A DNA stretch of 21,795 nucleotides from Deltaproteobacteria bacterium (GCA_021323355.1 JAJONK010000003.1:1-21795); one strand, 5' to 3'; counted from the first letter of the stretch, positions 1 to 8,070 are shown. Translations and numbers: made by a program. The notes: a model not told the origin generated them from the letters alone.

Positions 1-74
1 TGCGACGCTTGGCTGAATTTGCTCCGTAGCCTTCACTGCGATGCTGAGTAGATAAAGAACAAACAACTGAACGA

Positions 75-1055
75 TCACTGCTTGGGTAATTCTCTCAGTG
101 CCTCGGACAAATAGCTTTGATCGACGAACTTGGCGGGATCGGGCAACGGCCCTTTCATGCCGGTTTGGTCGGCATAGATACGGATGTTGTATTTCATTCC
201 TTCGAGCGTGACCGCGCCATCGACCGGCCAGAGATGATTCTGCGTGTAGAACTCCCATCCTTTGCGCGCGTGAGTCGGTTTGAGCTGAATTTCTCGCGAT
301 AAAAACTCGATGGCCGGTTCCTTATTGTCATGCAGCCAGCGCAGCGCCTGAACAACCCCCTTCATGAAGCGCACCATAACCGGCCGATTCTTTTCCGCCC
401 ACGAGCGTCTGGTTGCGATAACGTTAGTTTGGAAATTGGGAACACCGTCGATGATCCGACCGATGATATTGAAACCTGCCTCCTCCGCCGCATAATTCAG
501 CGGCACGGCGACAGTTGTGGCGGCGATCTGCCCGGACTGCAGTGCGGCCAGGTTGGCGGAAGAGCCTCCGGCAACGATTAGCAACTTATAATCACGCGGA
601 TACTCGAGCCCCTTGACCTTCAATGCTTCGCGCAATGCGGTGATGGTGCCGCCGGTTAAAGACGCCGTGCCGAAGGTCGCGCCCCGTAAATCTTCGTAGC
701 TTTTGTAGTTCTTGCCGGCAATGATGAATTGAGCGGTCCCGTTGATGACTCCGCCGGTAATGACAAAATCGAGACCGCGCTCGGCTGCTTCAATATAAGG
801 CTCCGGCCCTCCCGAGCCAAAATGCAACGAACCTGCCGCCAGGGCTTGGACTGTCATCGGCATTCCGCGCAAGAGAACCAGTTGAACATCGAGGCCCTGC
901 TGCTCAAAGAAACCCTTCTTGGCGGCGACCCAGAGAGGACTATAGCCCAGCGTCTTGCTCGATGCGCCAAGATAGATTTTGGCTTTCTCTTGAGCCACCG
1001 CTGTCGAGGCCGTCAGCATGATCGACAGCAGCGCGATACCAAGATGGATTACCAT
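75..1055 (-). CDS. ABC transporter substrate-binding protein, NMT1/SsuA/TauA-like
   Basis: A 326-residue periplasmic solute-binding protein of the NMT1/THI5-like (SsuA/TauA) superfamily, which captures small organic ligands for an ABC importer. Residues 1-21 form a signal peptide with a hydrophobic core and an AVA|QE cleavage site; the n-region lacks Lys/Arg, but an in-frame TGA lies three codons upstream of the ATG, so no longer start exists. After the signal comes the family pattern SPLWVAAKKGFFEQQGLDV, the segment that begins lobe 1 in this superfamily, then TVQALAAGS and the GTASLTGGT loop. A GAGG sits about 7 bases before the ATG. No permease or ATPase is visible on this side of the window; partner genes could lie left of position 1. 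It diverges from the DUF1932 dehydrogenase. The ligand cannot be read from sequence. Confidence 0.9.
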   Translation of the reverse strand: MVIHLGIALLSIMLTASTAVAQEKAKIYLGASSKTLGYSPLWVAAKKGFFEQQGLDVQLVLLRGMPMTVQALAAGSLHFGSGGPEPYIEAAERGLDFVITGGVINGTAQFIIAGKNYKSYEDLRGATFGTASLTGGTITALREALKVKGLEYPRDYKLLIVAGGSSANLAALQSGQIAATTVAVPLNYAAEEAGFNIIGRIIDGVPNFQTNVIATRRSWAEKNRPVMVRFMKGVVQALRWLHDNKEPAIEFLSREIQLKPTHARKGWEFYTQNHLWPVDGAVTLEGMKYNIRIYADQTGMKGPLPDPAKFVDQSYLSEALRELPKQ

Positions 1056-1192
1056 GTAACCTCAATTCAGGAGTTATCTACGTAGCATTTGAGCCGTTGG
1101 CTCAAGCTGGCCTAAGCCATTCCCCGTTTACAACGAACGGTAGGGTCAGAGCAAGCCGCGGGGCGATGGTTGTTAACAGTAGAGCTCGATTC

Positions 1193-1222
1193 TTGACTCG
1201 CATGCCCGGCGTCGAATAGGTT
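1193..1222 (+). promoter_or_regulatory. candidate sigma-70 promoter for the DUF1932 dehydrogenase
   Basis: TTGACT (1193-1198) lies 18 bases before TAGGTT (1217-1222) in the gap between two divergent genes. The -35 match is good (5 of 6) and the -10 match poor (3 of 6). A separate TATAAC at 1276-1281 is a better -10 but has no convincing -35. This is pattern matching only. Confidence 0.25.
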
Positions 1223-1306
1223 AGCTTTATTCACAATATTAGGGCATTTAAGCGCGCATATCGGTGACGGATTTTTATAACGGCTAGCGCGTTTTGTCAG
1301 TGCTCC

Positions 1307-1312
1307 GGAGGA
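1307..1312 (+). promoter_or_regulatory. Shine-Dalgarno GGAGGA that decides the start at 1319
   Basis: GGAGGA abuts the first in-frame ATG (1313) with no spacer, which would be non-functional, but is 6 bases from the second in-frame ATG at 1319. That favours the second ATG as the true start. Confidence 0.7.
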
Positions 1313-1318
1313 ATGATT

Positions 1319-2176
1319 ATGACGAATAAAACTGTTGCGCTGCTTCATCCCGGCAATATGGGAACGACGATCGGCGTGGCTGCAGCTACCAGCGGCGCTC
1401 GCATGGTTTGGGTATCGGAGGGGCGCAGTAAAACAAGCCAGGGTCGGGCTCGCGACGCGGGCCTTCGCGATGTCAAAACATTAACCAACGCGGTCAATGA
1501 AAGCGAAGTCATTCTTTCTGTCTGCCCGCCGGATGCGGCTCTCGATCTTGCCCGCGATGTTGCGCAGCACCGCTTCAAAGGAATCTATGTTGACGCTAAC
1601 GCGGTTTCTCGAGCTACGGCTCAGCAGATCTGTGAAATCGTCACCAGAGCCGGCGCCAATTTCGTTGACGGCGGGATCATCGGTTCACCGGTCAAACGGC
1701 CGGGAACAACGCGGATGTATCTGTCCGGGGAGCATGCACCCGAAATCGCCGCGCTGTTTGCTGATAGCATGCTGGACGCCAAGACCATCGGCGCTGAGCC
1801 GGGCGCGGCTTCCGCTTTGAAAGTCGCTTATGCCGCCTGGACAAAATGCACTGATGCGCTGCTTCTGGCGATCCGAACTTTTGCGGCGTCCGAAGGGGTG
1901 GACCGGGCGCTGCTCCAGGAATGGGCCATCTCGCAACCCGACCTCGAGCGGCGTAGTCAACAAGCCGCAGCAGTAGCAACCCCGAAGGCATGGCGCTACG
2001 TCGGTGAGATGAAAGAAATCGCCGCAACCTTCGAAGCCGCCGGCCTGCCTACGGGCTTTCACAACGCCGCCGCTGAGCTCTGGGAGCGGCTCGCGCCGTT
2101 CAAAGATCAGACCGAGCCGCTCCCGGCAATCACAGACGTGATCGATAGCTTGCGAGCCAACGGCAAACAAAAATAA
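1319..2176 (+). CDS. NAD(P)-dependent oxidoreductase, 6PGDH-type NAD-binding plus DUF1932 domain
   Basis: A 285-residue dehydrogenase of the beta-hydroxyacid dehydrogenase/6-phosphogluconate dehydrogenase superfamily. The N-terminal Rossmann domain (residues 5-125) opens with VALLHPGNMG, a variant of the usual GxGxMG dinucleotide motif, and contains DGGIIGSP (118-125), equivalent to the substrate loop of the family. The C-terminal helical part (about 165-285) fits the DUF1932 domain; Lys168 in GAASALKVAY lies where the superfamily has its catalytic lysine, but the Asn four residues later in classical members is not present here. The start at 1319 was chosen because GGAGGA (1307-1312) is correctly spaced from it. 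The substrate is unknown; related proteins are usually annotated only as NAD(P)-binding oxidoreductases. It is divergent from the NMT1-like binding protein, so a shared catabolic role is possible but unproven. Confidence 0.88.
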   Translation: MTNKTVALLHPGNMGTTIGVAAATSGARMVWVSEGRSKTSQGRARDAGLRDVKTLTNAVNESEVILSVCPPDAALDLARDVAQHRFKGIYVDANAVSRATAQQICEIVTRAGANFVDGGIIGSPVKRPGTTRMYLSGEHAPEIAALFADSMLDAKTIGAEPGAASALKVAYAAWTKCTDALLLAIRTFAASEGVDRALLQEWAISQPDLERRSQQAAAVATPKAWRYVGEMKEIAATFEAAGLPTGFHNAAAELWERLAPFKDQTEPLPAITDVIDSLRANGKQK

Positions 2177-2229
2177 ACAATCCTGGCTAGCCCAGTCAGC
2201 GTTGGCACTTGGCGGTCCTTAAAAGGTTA

Positions 2230-2258
2230 TTGACGAGCTTTATCTCAAACGGTAGTGT
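2230..2258 (+). promoter_or_regulatory. candidate sigma-70 promoter upstream of the solute-binding protein
   Basis: TTGACG (2230-2235), a 17-base spacer, then TAGTGT (2253-2258). The -35 matches 5 of 6 and the -10 matches 4 of 6 consensus bases. It lies 66 bases before the ATG at 2325, in the 148-base gap after the dehydrogenase gene. Confidence 0.35.
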
Positions 2259-2324
2259 GCGGCAGTTTTTGATGTACCTTCTCATTTCGAAGACGCTGAC
2301 GTGACATCAACATGGAGGTCGAGA

Positions 2325-3344
2325 ATGAATCGTAGACGCAATTATCCCATTTCAACGCTTGTAAGCCTCTCGCTGGGCGCGCTTCTCGTACTGGGAACGG
2401 CTCACGCGCAAGAGAGCCTAGATCAACTACACAAAAAGGCGCTCCAGGAAGGCGGGTCGCTTACCTTCTATGGGACGTTGGCGCAAATCAATGCCGAGAA
2501 GGTTCTTCCAGCATTTGAAAAGCGCTTCCCGGGTTTGAAGGTTAATCACGTTGACGCCACTGCCGATAAGCTGATCGCCCGGGCGATTACTGAAGCGCGC
2601 GGCGGAAAAACTTTTGTCGATGTCTTCCAGCTGAATCTGGAGAACTTAGGGCAAGCCAACGATCAGGGCTTGCTCGTAGATCGATTACCGCCTGAATCGG
2701 CGGCTTATCCCGCCAACTTAAAAGGGTCGTACTACGTAGCTACAGATCTCCAATTCATCATCGCAGCATGGAATACCAATCTGGTAAAAAAAGACGAAGA
2801 ACCGAAACAATTTGAAGACTTCGTCGATGCGCGATGGAAAGGCCGCCTGATTGCCGAACCGCGGGATGTCGAGCTTCTCGTTGGTCTCAAGCAGAAATAC
2901 GGCAGCGAAGAAAAGGCGGTCACTATTCTCAAACAGATCGCGGTGAACAACGTCGAGTTTCATAAGGGCCATTCGGAGCTCGCCGAGTTTCTTGTCGCCG
3001 GCCAAGGCGCACTGTGTGTCACCTGCTATGCTCATCATTTCCCAACCAGGATGAAGCGGGGAGCGCCGCTGAATTTCATGCTTACCGAAGGCATGGGAAA
3101 TGTCATTGCAGTGGCGATGGCGAAGAATGCGCCGCATCCAAGTACGGCGTTGCTATGGTATCGCTGGGTCCTCACTGAGGAAGGACAAAAAGCCATGGCC
3201 CTGGGGGGCCGCATACCCGCACATCCGAAAGTCGAACCTACCGACAAGGTGCGACCTGAAAAGATTTATCCCTTGACGGTTGCCGACTACAAGGAGTTCC
3301 CGAGGTACAACAAACTTTGGAAGGAAATCTTCAAGCTTCGCTAA
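2325..3344 (+). CDS. extracellular solute-binding protein, Fbp/AfuA (iron(III)/spermidine-type) family
   Basis: A 339-residue periplasmic binding protein of the SBP_bac/AfuA class, which in known members binds Fe(III), polyamines or small anions for ABC import. The start at 2325 is preceded by GGAGGT at 2314-2319, a 5-base spacer; the GTG at 2301 is in frame but has no such site. Residues 1-28 form a clear signal peptide (MNRRR, hydrophobic core, AHA|QE). Lobe 1 begins with LTFYGTL (46-52) and the family-typical VLPAFEKRFPGLKV (60-73); the C-terminal half has ALLWYRWVLTEEGQKA (275-290), the usual final-lobe segment in which 'EEGQ' is conserved. A CVTC motif (Cys231, Cys234) followed by YAHH is unusual for the family. 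No permease or ATPase is adjacent. The ligand is not determinable; I do not see a clear twin-tyrosine iron site. Confidence 0.88.
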   Translation: MNRRRNYPISTLVSLSLGALLVLGTAHAQESLDQLHKKALQEGGSLTFYGTLAQINAEKVLPAFEKRFPGLKVNHVDATADKLIARAITEARGGKTFVDVFQLNLENLGQANDQGLLVDRLPPESAAYPANLKGSYYVATDLQFIIAAWNTNLVKKDEEPKQFEDFVDARWKGRLIAEPRDVELLVGLKQKYGSEEKAVTILKQIAVNNVEFHKGHSELAEFLVAGQGALCVTCYAHHFPTRMKRGAPLNFMLTEGMGNVIAVAMAKNAPHPSTALLWYRWVLTEEGQKAMALGGRIPAHPKVEPTDKVRPEKIYPLTVADYKEFPRYNKLWKEIFKLR

Positions 3345-3491
3345 ATGGAAGCGGCCGGTATGAGAGCTGCGGCCCGGGCGCAAAGACCAGGGCTGAGAGC
3401 GAACAAGCCAGCATGATCTCTGATAAAGTTGCCGATCGTTTCGCTGCTTTCTGCTTAGTCGGAGATCGAACCATCCAAGGAGTAGCTGCGT

Positions 3492-4475
3492 ATGGGCTTA
3501 ATGGTGCATGGCGAATGGCAGGACGACGATGCGATCCCGAGCGACGCACGTGGCAATTTCATCCGGGCCGCTTCTCGGTTCCGTCACTGGATCACGGCCG
3601 ATGGCGCAGCCGGACCGTCCGGCGACGGCGGTTTTAAAGCCGAACCTGGCCGCTATCATCTATTCGTTTCTTACAATTGCCCCTGGGCGCATCGCGCAAT
3701 TATCATGCGCAGGCTCAAGAAACTCGAAGATGTCGTTTCGATGTCTCTCGCCGACCGACCCAAGACCGAAGGCTGGTCCTATTCCCGCGGAATAGACGAT
3801 CTCCAGCCATCTGCCGACGGTACTTTTCGCCTGCATCAAGTCTATAAAGCGGCTGATGGCGATTACAGCGGCAAAGTGACCGTGCCAACCCTGTGGGACC
3901 GGGAGCGTCGCACTATCGTCAACAACGAATCATCGGAAATCATTCGCATGCTAAATTCCGCCTTCGCCGTGTGGACCGACGTGGAGTACGACTTTTATCC
4001 CGAAGGACTGCGTCACGAAATCGATTCGATCAACGATTTTGTTTACGAACACTTGAACAATGGCGTTTATCGCGCCGGCTTCGCCCGAAGCCAGCAGGCC
4101 TACGAAGAAGCGGCGCGAAAAGTATTTCACGGACTCGATACCCTGGACGAGAGAGTAGGCAAGACTCGTTATCTTGCCGGCGAACGAATCACCGAGGCGG
4201 ACTGGCGTGCCTTTCCCACCCTGCTGCGCTTCGATCTGGTTTACTACAGTCATTTCAAATGCAATTTGCGCCGGATTCAGGACTATCGTCATCTGGTAGA
4301 ATATTTGCGCGAGCTTTATCAGTGGCCGGGAATCAGAGAGACCTTCGATCTCCAGAAGATCAAGGCCGGATACTACAACCAGCGCAACATCAATCCCACC
4401 GGTATCGTGCCGATCGGACCCGATCTAGCTCACCTCGAACAGCCGCACAAGCGTGGATCTAACGTTTCGATTTAG
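3492..4475 (+). CDS. glutathionyl-hydroquinone reductase-like (Xi/omega-class) glutathione S-transferase
   Basis: A 327-residue protein of the ECM4/YqjG/PcpF group, which reductively removes glutathione from S-glutathionyl-(hydro)quinones in the cytoplasm. The thioredoxin-fold N-terminal domain carries NCPWA at 62-66 with the catalytic Cys63, and the expected VPTLWD (about 133-138) that holds the cis-proline and NNESSEI (about 145-151) that contacts glutathione. The C-terminal helical domain (about 170-300) shows YLAGERITEADWRAFPTLLRFD, cut here after the family pattern, and YQWPGI near 277. Length matches the family (about 310-330). AAGGAGT at 3477-3483 is well spaced from the ATG. It follows the solute-binding protein by 147 bases, so it may or may not share its transcript. 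Confidence 0.93.
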   Translation: MGLMVHGEWQDDDAIPSDARGNFIRAASRFRHWITADGAAGPSGDGGFKAEPGRYHLFVSYNCPWAHRAIIMRRLKKLEDVVSMSLADRPKTEGWSYSRGIDDLQPSADGTFRLHQVYKAADGDYSGKVTVPTLWDRERRTIVNNESSEIIRMLNSAFAVWTDVEYDFYPEGLRHEIDSINDFVYEHLNNGVYRAGFARSQQAYEEAARKVFHGLDTLDERVGKTRYLAGERITEADWRAFPTLLRFDLVYYSHFKCNLRRIQDYRHLVEYLRELYQWPGIRETFDLQKIKAGYYNQRNINPTGIVPIGPDLAHLEQPHKRGSNVSI

Positions 4476-4651
4476 CCACCATTAAACCTAGCTCACTTGC
4501 TTCCTCCTCTGATCTCGCGGAGGGATATTCCCATCTCGCTTACCCTTAGGCTAACCCGCAGGCTATTCCACCACTAATAGCGATGATGTAAACCTTCCGG
4601 CTCAGCGCGCGTCTAACCATTCAAATTCTTTCAACCCGAGGAGGGGTCTCT

Positions 4652-5179
4652 ATGAAAAAGGTTCGTTCGTTTATCGTTGGCACTGCCATTTTAACCGTGG
4701 CCACCGGCGCAGTCATGTCATCGCCATGGGCCACGTTCGCTCAAAATGAATCAGCAGACAAAGGCGGTTTTGCCCACCGTCAGCGGATGCATCGCATGTC
4801 CGGCGCTGGCGCGCCGCTGATCAGCATCGCGCTCAAACATCGCACAGAATTGAATCTCTCGAACGAGCAAGTGGCAGGTCTGGAGAAGATCAGAACTCAC
4901 TACCAAGACCAGAGCGCTCCCCTTCAACAGCAGTTGCGAGGCTTCGAGGGCGAGATCTCGGAATTGCGCCAGCAAAGCCCGGCTAACTTGATCCAGATCA
5001 AGTTAAAGATCGAACAATCCGAGAAGCTTCGCTCGGAGCTGCGTTACCTGCGCGAAGAAGCGTTGGAGAACGGTAAATCGATCTTAACGGCAGCGCAGAA
5101 AGATCAGTTAAAGAACCTGGTGGGTTCGGATCATCGTGGGTTGCGAAAAAGACAGGGCCAGACGCCTAAACAAAGTTAA
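4652..5179 (+). CDS. Spy/CpxP-like (LTXXQ) periplasmic protein
   Basis: A 175-residue exported, helix-rich protein. Residues 1-30 form a signal peptide with TFA|QN cleavage. The mature part has the paired motifs LSNEQ (69-73) and LTAAQ (145-149) that define the LTXXQ/Spy family of periplasmic chaperone-like or metal-sensing proteins, separated by long charged helices (75-140) as in Spy. The segment 39-50 is rich in His, Arg and Met (including RQRMHRM), a possible metal-contact region. A strong GAGGAGGGG precedes the ATG. The gene stands alone and ends 15 bases before a perfect terminator hairpin. The function (envelope stress chaperone or metal tolerance) is inferred only from the family. Confidence 0.85.
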   Translation: MKKVRSFIVGTAILTVATGAVMSSPWATFAQNESADKGGFAHRQRMHRMSGAGAPLISIALKHRTELNLSNEQVAGLEKIRTHYQDQSAPLQQQLRGFEGEISELRQQSPANLIQIKLKIEQSEKLRSELRYLREEALENGKSILTAAQKDQLKNLVGSDHRGLRKRQGQTPKQS

Positions 5180-5193
5180 AGGTGGATCTTACA

Positions 5194-5232
5194 AACAACC
5201 AGGCCCGAGGAAATCCCTCGGGCCTGGTTGTT
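5194..5232. terminator. bidirectional intrinsic terminator between convergent genes
   Basis: A perfect 17-bp inverted repeat: left arm 5194-5210, loop AAATC (5211-5215), right arm 5216-5232. The inner stem is G+C rich (GGCCCGAGG/CCTCGGGCC) and the outer stem is AACAACC/GGTTGTT, so each strand ends the hairpin with a short T-rich stretch. It sits between the stop of the Spy-like gene (5179) and the stop of the minus-strand methyltransferase-like gene (5252), which suits a shared terminator. Confidence 0.85.
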
Positions 5233-5251
5233 AACTCGCAATGATTCGATC

Positions 5252-5818
5252 CTATGGAATTTGCGCCGGCGTTCCAACTTTCCATAGGTACAGTGTGCGG
5301 GCGTGAGTCAACTCGCCTGAAGAATCCGACTTAGGATCGACATTTTCAACCTTGTTAGGGACCCATTCATCGATATCGAAATCGTGCGCCACCACCCGCG
5401 AGCCCGGCTGTAGCTGCTGCAACTTCGGCCGCATCTGATTGTTGAACCACTTGAACATATAGAGCGTGACCACCGTCGCGTCGGAAATATCGACGGTGAG
5501 TCCATCCGCGGCGCGGAACTGCACCAAGTGGCTAACATTTTCTTCGGCGGCTTTGCGGGTAGCATCCGCCACCAGCTTCGGGTTCATATCGATCCCGACT
5601 CCTCGAGCGCCATACTTTTTCGCCGCCTGAATCAGAATCCGACCATCGCCGCTGCCCAAATCATAGATGATGTCGTCTGTCTTCACTTCCGCGAGCTCGA
5701 GCATCCGGTCGACCACTATCATCGGCGACGGTACAAAAGGGATATCCTGCCCCCAGGCGGGGATGCACAAACCCAGAACCATAGCAGTTACAAAAACCCT
5801 GTTCACCAAGTGTTTCAT
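5252..5818 (-). CDS. exported class I SAM-methyltransferase-like protein (copy C, short form)
   Basis: A 188-residue protein with a signal peptide (1-23, AWG|QD) followed by a complete-looking class I methyltransferase core: FVPSPMIVVDRMLELA (28-43), motif I YDLGSGDGR (52-60), the acidic ribose-binding residue in GIDMNP (75-80, Asp77), and the C-terminal beta strands ending near HARTLYLWKV (172-181). The start at 5818 was chosen because it gives a proper signal peptide; 17 further in-frame upstream codons overlap the amidohydrolase end and add no sensible sequence. It begins 25 bases after the amidohydrolase stop on the same strand, so the two are probably co-transcribed. It lacks the C-terminal domain found in the tandem pair further upstream. 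The pre-motif plus DLGSGDGR pattern recalls FAM173-type lysine methyltransferases (inference). The substrate is unknown, and SAM availability outside the cytoplasm is a puzzle. Confidence 0.85.
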   Translation of the reverse strand: MKHLVNRVFVTAMVLGLCIPAWGQDIPFVPSPMIVVDRMLELAEVKTDDIIYDLGSGDGRILIQAAKKYGARGVGIDMNPKLVADATRKAAEENVSHLVQFRAADGLTVDISDATVVTLYMFKWFNNQMRPKLQQLQPGSRVVAHDFDIDEWVPNKVENVDPKSDSSGELTHARTLYLWKVGTPAQIP

Positions 5819-5843
5819 CGTCAGTATCTCTTTCCTTGAGGAT

Positions 5844-6944
5844 TTAGATTGCATAGAGCGCGCGGGCATTGTCGCTAAGGATTTTACGTTTCACATGCTC
5901 CGGCAAATCGGTTCGTTGCCTAAAGAGCTTGATCGCATCGATGTCGCTCGATATATCCGTATGGCCGTAATCGGTACCAACCACCAAGCAGTCCTCTCCC
6001 GCCTCATTTACGATATACGGCAAATCGTCGGAGTTCTCGCAGGTCACGAACATACGATATTCGCGCGCGATGTTGTCCCGCCATTCGCGCCCTAAAGTCT
6101 TGAAGCGGTTCTTAGCTTCGTGCAACACCCAAGGAAGCCACTGCGCACTGGCTTCGACAAAGCCCCATCTCAGCTTGGGGAACTGGTGTGGTATTTCGCT
6201 GAGCAGTACATCATTGAAAGCCGCCACCGTCGGTATTCTAAATCGATGCAAGGTGGCGGCAATCGGCACCGGATGGCGATAGAGATCATTGAGCCAGGCG
6301 CTGCCATTGGCAATGTGAACGGCGATAGCCATGTCGAGCTTCTGCGCTTCGTCATAGACCGGGTAGAAATAGGGATCCGCCAGCAAGCGCGTGCCTTCCA
6401 CCGGGCGCATCAGTACCGCGCACGCGCCGTTCTCCTTGGCAAAGCGAATCTGATCAAGCGCGTCGGTCATGCTCAGGGTCGGCGCCATACAGGACCAGCG
6501 CAGGCGACCTTTGCCCTGGCGCCAAATATCAGCCAGCCAGCGGTTCCAACTTTTGCACAGCGCAACCTCTACCGGAGCGCGTTCGGTCGCGGACTCGATA
6601 AACATCGTGTTGTGCAGCACCTGAATGTCCACGCCACTCTGGTCCATATATTCTATGCGCAAGTCGACGTTGCCCATTTCACGAGACTCTTTGACGTCCG
6701 CAAATTTGCGACCGACCTGATGAGAACGCCGTTCCAGCTCTTCGGCAGAAAAAGCGGGGAAGCGAAATCCTCTCACTTTCCCGTCGATAAGCCAGAATTG
6801 CAGCTTGACGCCGGCGTCCTCGCGGCTCTCCAAAGGTTGCGGTCGATACTGCCGGTCCAATGGATCAAGATAATCCCAGGTATGATCCGACTCGACGACG
6901 TGAGCATCGGCATCAATGATCAGATCAGTCGCAGTGCTCGCCAT
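5844..6944 (-). CDS. Amidohydro_2 family metal-dependent hydrolase/decarboxylase
   Basis: A 366-residue TIM-barrel enzyme of the amidohydrolase-2 (ACMSD-like) family, which hydrolyses or decarboxylates small carboxylates with one divalent metal. Near the N terminus is IDADAHVVES (10-19), the family's D-x-H metal motif (Asp13, His15). Further ligand candidates are His210 in AIAVHI and Asp325 in VGTDYGHTD (322-330), the usual C-terminal catalytic aspartate region. The start at 6944 has GGAGGA at 6952-6957 with a 7-base spacer; the longer frame to 7016 has no such site. No signal peptide, so it should be cytoplasmic. It is followed at 25 bases by an exported methyltransferase-like gene. The specific substrate is not determinable; many relatives are simply 'amidohydrolase'. 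Confidence 0.9.
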   Translation of the reverse strand: MASTATDLIIDADAHVVESDHTWDYLDPLDRQYRPQPLESREDAGVKLQFWLIDGKVRGFRFPAFSAEELERRSHQVGRKFADVKESREMGNVDLRIEYMDQSGVDIQVLHNTMFIESATERAPVEVALCKSWNRWLADIWRQGKGRLRWSCMAPTLSMTDALDQIRFAKENGACAVLMRPVEGTRLLADPYFYPVYDEAQKLDMAIAVHIANGSAWLNDLYRHPVPIAATLHRFRIPTVAAFNDVLLSEIPHQFPKLRWGFVEASAQWLPWVLHEAKNRFKTLGREWRDNIAREYRMFVTCENSDDLPYIVNEAGEDCLVVGTDYGHTDISSDIDAIKLFRQRTDLPEHVKRKILSDNARALYAI

Positions 6945-6951
6945 GTTCGTT

Positions 6952-6957
6952 TCCTCC
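6952..6957 (-). promoter_or_regulatory. Shine-Dalgarno GGAGGA deciding the amidohydrolase start
   Basis: GGAGGA on the minus strand lies 7 bases upstream of the ATG at 6944 and fixes that start over the in-frame ATG at 7016. Confidence 0.7.
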
Positions 6958-7038
6958 GCAGGTATATTCAATTTTCGAAGATATGGGATGCTGCGCGGGC
7001 ATGTCAACCCGTTCACCGAGCGATGAGTAAACCTGGGA

Positions 7039-7068
7039 CGAGCGGCCGATTTCTTCCACGGCCGCTCG
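7039..7068 (-). terminator. G+C-rich hairpin between methyltransferase pair and amidohydrolase
   Basis: A perfect 10-bp inverted repeat, CGAGCGGCCG (7039-7048) and CGGCCGCTCG (7059-7068), with a 10-base loop. It lies in the 262-base gap (6945-7206) that separates the tandem methyltransferase genes from the amidohydrolase, all on the minus strand. No run of T follows on either strand, so it may be a Rho-type pause site, an attenuator or a protein site rather than an intrinsic terminator. A smaller GTTCAA/TTGAAC stem-loop lies at 7175-7189. I see no gene in this gap. Confidence 0.35.
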
Positions 7069-7206
7069 CGATGAAGCGCCTTCGGTTTACTTGCCCCATC
7101 TCATTGGAATTGATTCCACTCCGACTTTCGAACAGTAGAACCGTTTACCTCTGTGACCTTACCCGCCTTGAACTGTTCAACGTTTGAACCGGTGAACGGG
7201 ATTTAT

Positions 7207-8028
7207 TTACTTTGTCCGTGTCGCGTTCCAAGTTGCCGACCCGCTCTTCCCTTCTATGACATTCCCGTTGACCCGGCCGGTGTACTGATTGCCGCCGGCG
7301 GTGAAAACGATTTGATCGCCGATCATTTTGCCGTTACTGATCTGCGCAACGCTGTTGCCGGTCTTGATCGTGCCGGAAAGCATCTGAAAGGTTTGCTTCA
7401 AGCTCAGCTCTCCTTGCGGTAGTCGCCAGGTCCCTTCTACCTTGGCCGGGACGATCCATAGAAGCGCGGTGCACCAGTGATCGCACTCGCCTCCGACCGT
7501 GGCGCTTTCGTCCGCTTCCCACTCGGCCATCGTAAACGAGTTCGAGACGATGCGCGTTCCGGGCTTGAGATCGAGAATCTTTGGCCGGAGTTTCAAATTT
7601 ATCTGCGGCAGAAGAAACATCGTGATCACCTGGGCTTCAGAGAAATCGCTTTCGAACAGGTCGGCTTTGGCAAACGTCGCCTTGTCGCTCACGCCCGCTT
7701 TGGCGGCGTTGCTCTTCGACAGCTCGACCATGTCCGGATTGTATTCGATGCCGTGCGCGCGCAGGCCGCGCTTGGCCGCGGTGATCACGGTTCGCCCGTC
7801 ACCCGACCCCAGGTCAATCAAGTAATCCTTGGGCGTCACTTTGGCCATGTCGAGCATCTTATCGACCAATTCCTGAGGCGTCGGCACCCACACCACATCT
7901 TTGCCCTGTTGACCGACTCTGGGCTCGTAGCTTTGGCTTTTCGGCTGCGGCTGAGCACCGGCACATGCGGCGAAAACCGAAACGCAAAGCGCCAACAGCA
8001 ACGGCCGAGACCTTCGAACAATATTCAT
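7207..8028 (-). CDS. exported class I SAM-methyltransferase-like protein with C-terminal beta domain (copy A)
   Basis: A 273-residue protein. Residues 1-25 form a signal peptide; FAACAG could be a weak lipobox (Cys22), or SPase I may cut at AGA|QP. Then comes WVPTPQELVDKMLDMAKV (47-64), motif I LIDLGSGDGRT (70-80), the acidic GIEYNPDM (93-100, Glu95), and FLLPQINLKLRPK (138-150), together a full class I methyltransferase core. A CDHWC pair (Cys182, Cys186) follows. Residues about 197-273 form a second, beta-rich repeat-like domain (QGELSL...GDQIVF...YTGRVNG...WNATR). AGGAGA is spaced 5 bases from the ATG. It lies 42 bases downstream of its paralogue (copy B): 35 of 40 residues match across the motif I region (my count), so this is a tandem duplication. 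The role is unknown; the enzymatic activity is inferred from the motifs only. Confidence 0.87.
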   Translation of the reverse strand: MNIVRRSRPLLLALCVSVFAACAGAQPQPKSQSYEPRVGQQGKDVVWVPTPQELVDKMLDMAKVTPKDYLIDLGSGDGRTVITAAKRGLRAHGIEYNPDMVELSKSNAAKAGVSDKATFAKADLFESDFSEAQVITMFLLPQINLKLRPKILDLKPGTRIVSNSFTMAEWEADESATVGGECDHWCTALLWIVPAKVEGTWRLPQGELSLKQTFQMLSGTIKTGNSVAQISNGKMIGDQIVFTAGGNQYTGRVNGNVIEGKSGSATWNATRTK

Positions 8029-8070
8029 GATAATCTCCTGTATTCAGTTCGATGAATCAAAAGCGTAAGT

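Noticed and set aside
1..36. Twelve open codons from a GTG on the minus strand at 36, possibly the start of a permease or ATPase gene for the NMT1-like binding protein.
   Set aside because: Too short to recognise and without a Shine-Dalgarno; only the sequence left of the window could decide.
1112..1348. A 78-codon minus-strand frame in the divergent gap.
   Set aside because: It overlaps the start of the DUF1932 gene, has no ribosome site and no family pattern.
6120..7187. A 355-codon open frame on the plus strand.
   Set aside because: It is antisense to the amidohydrolase, is rich in Arg/His with no domain pattern, and lacks a ribosome site; it is a shadow of a high-G+C gene.
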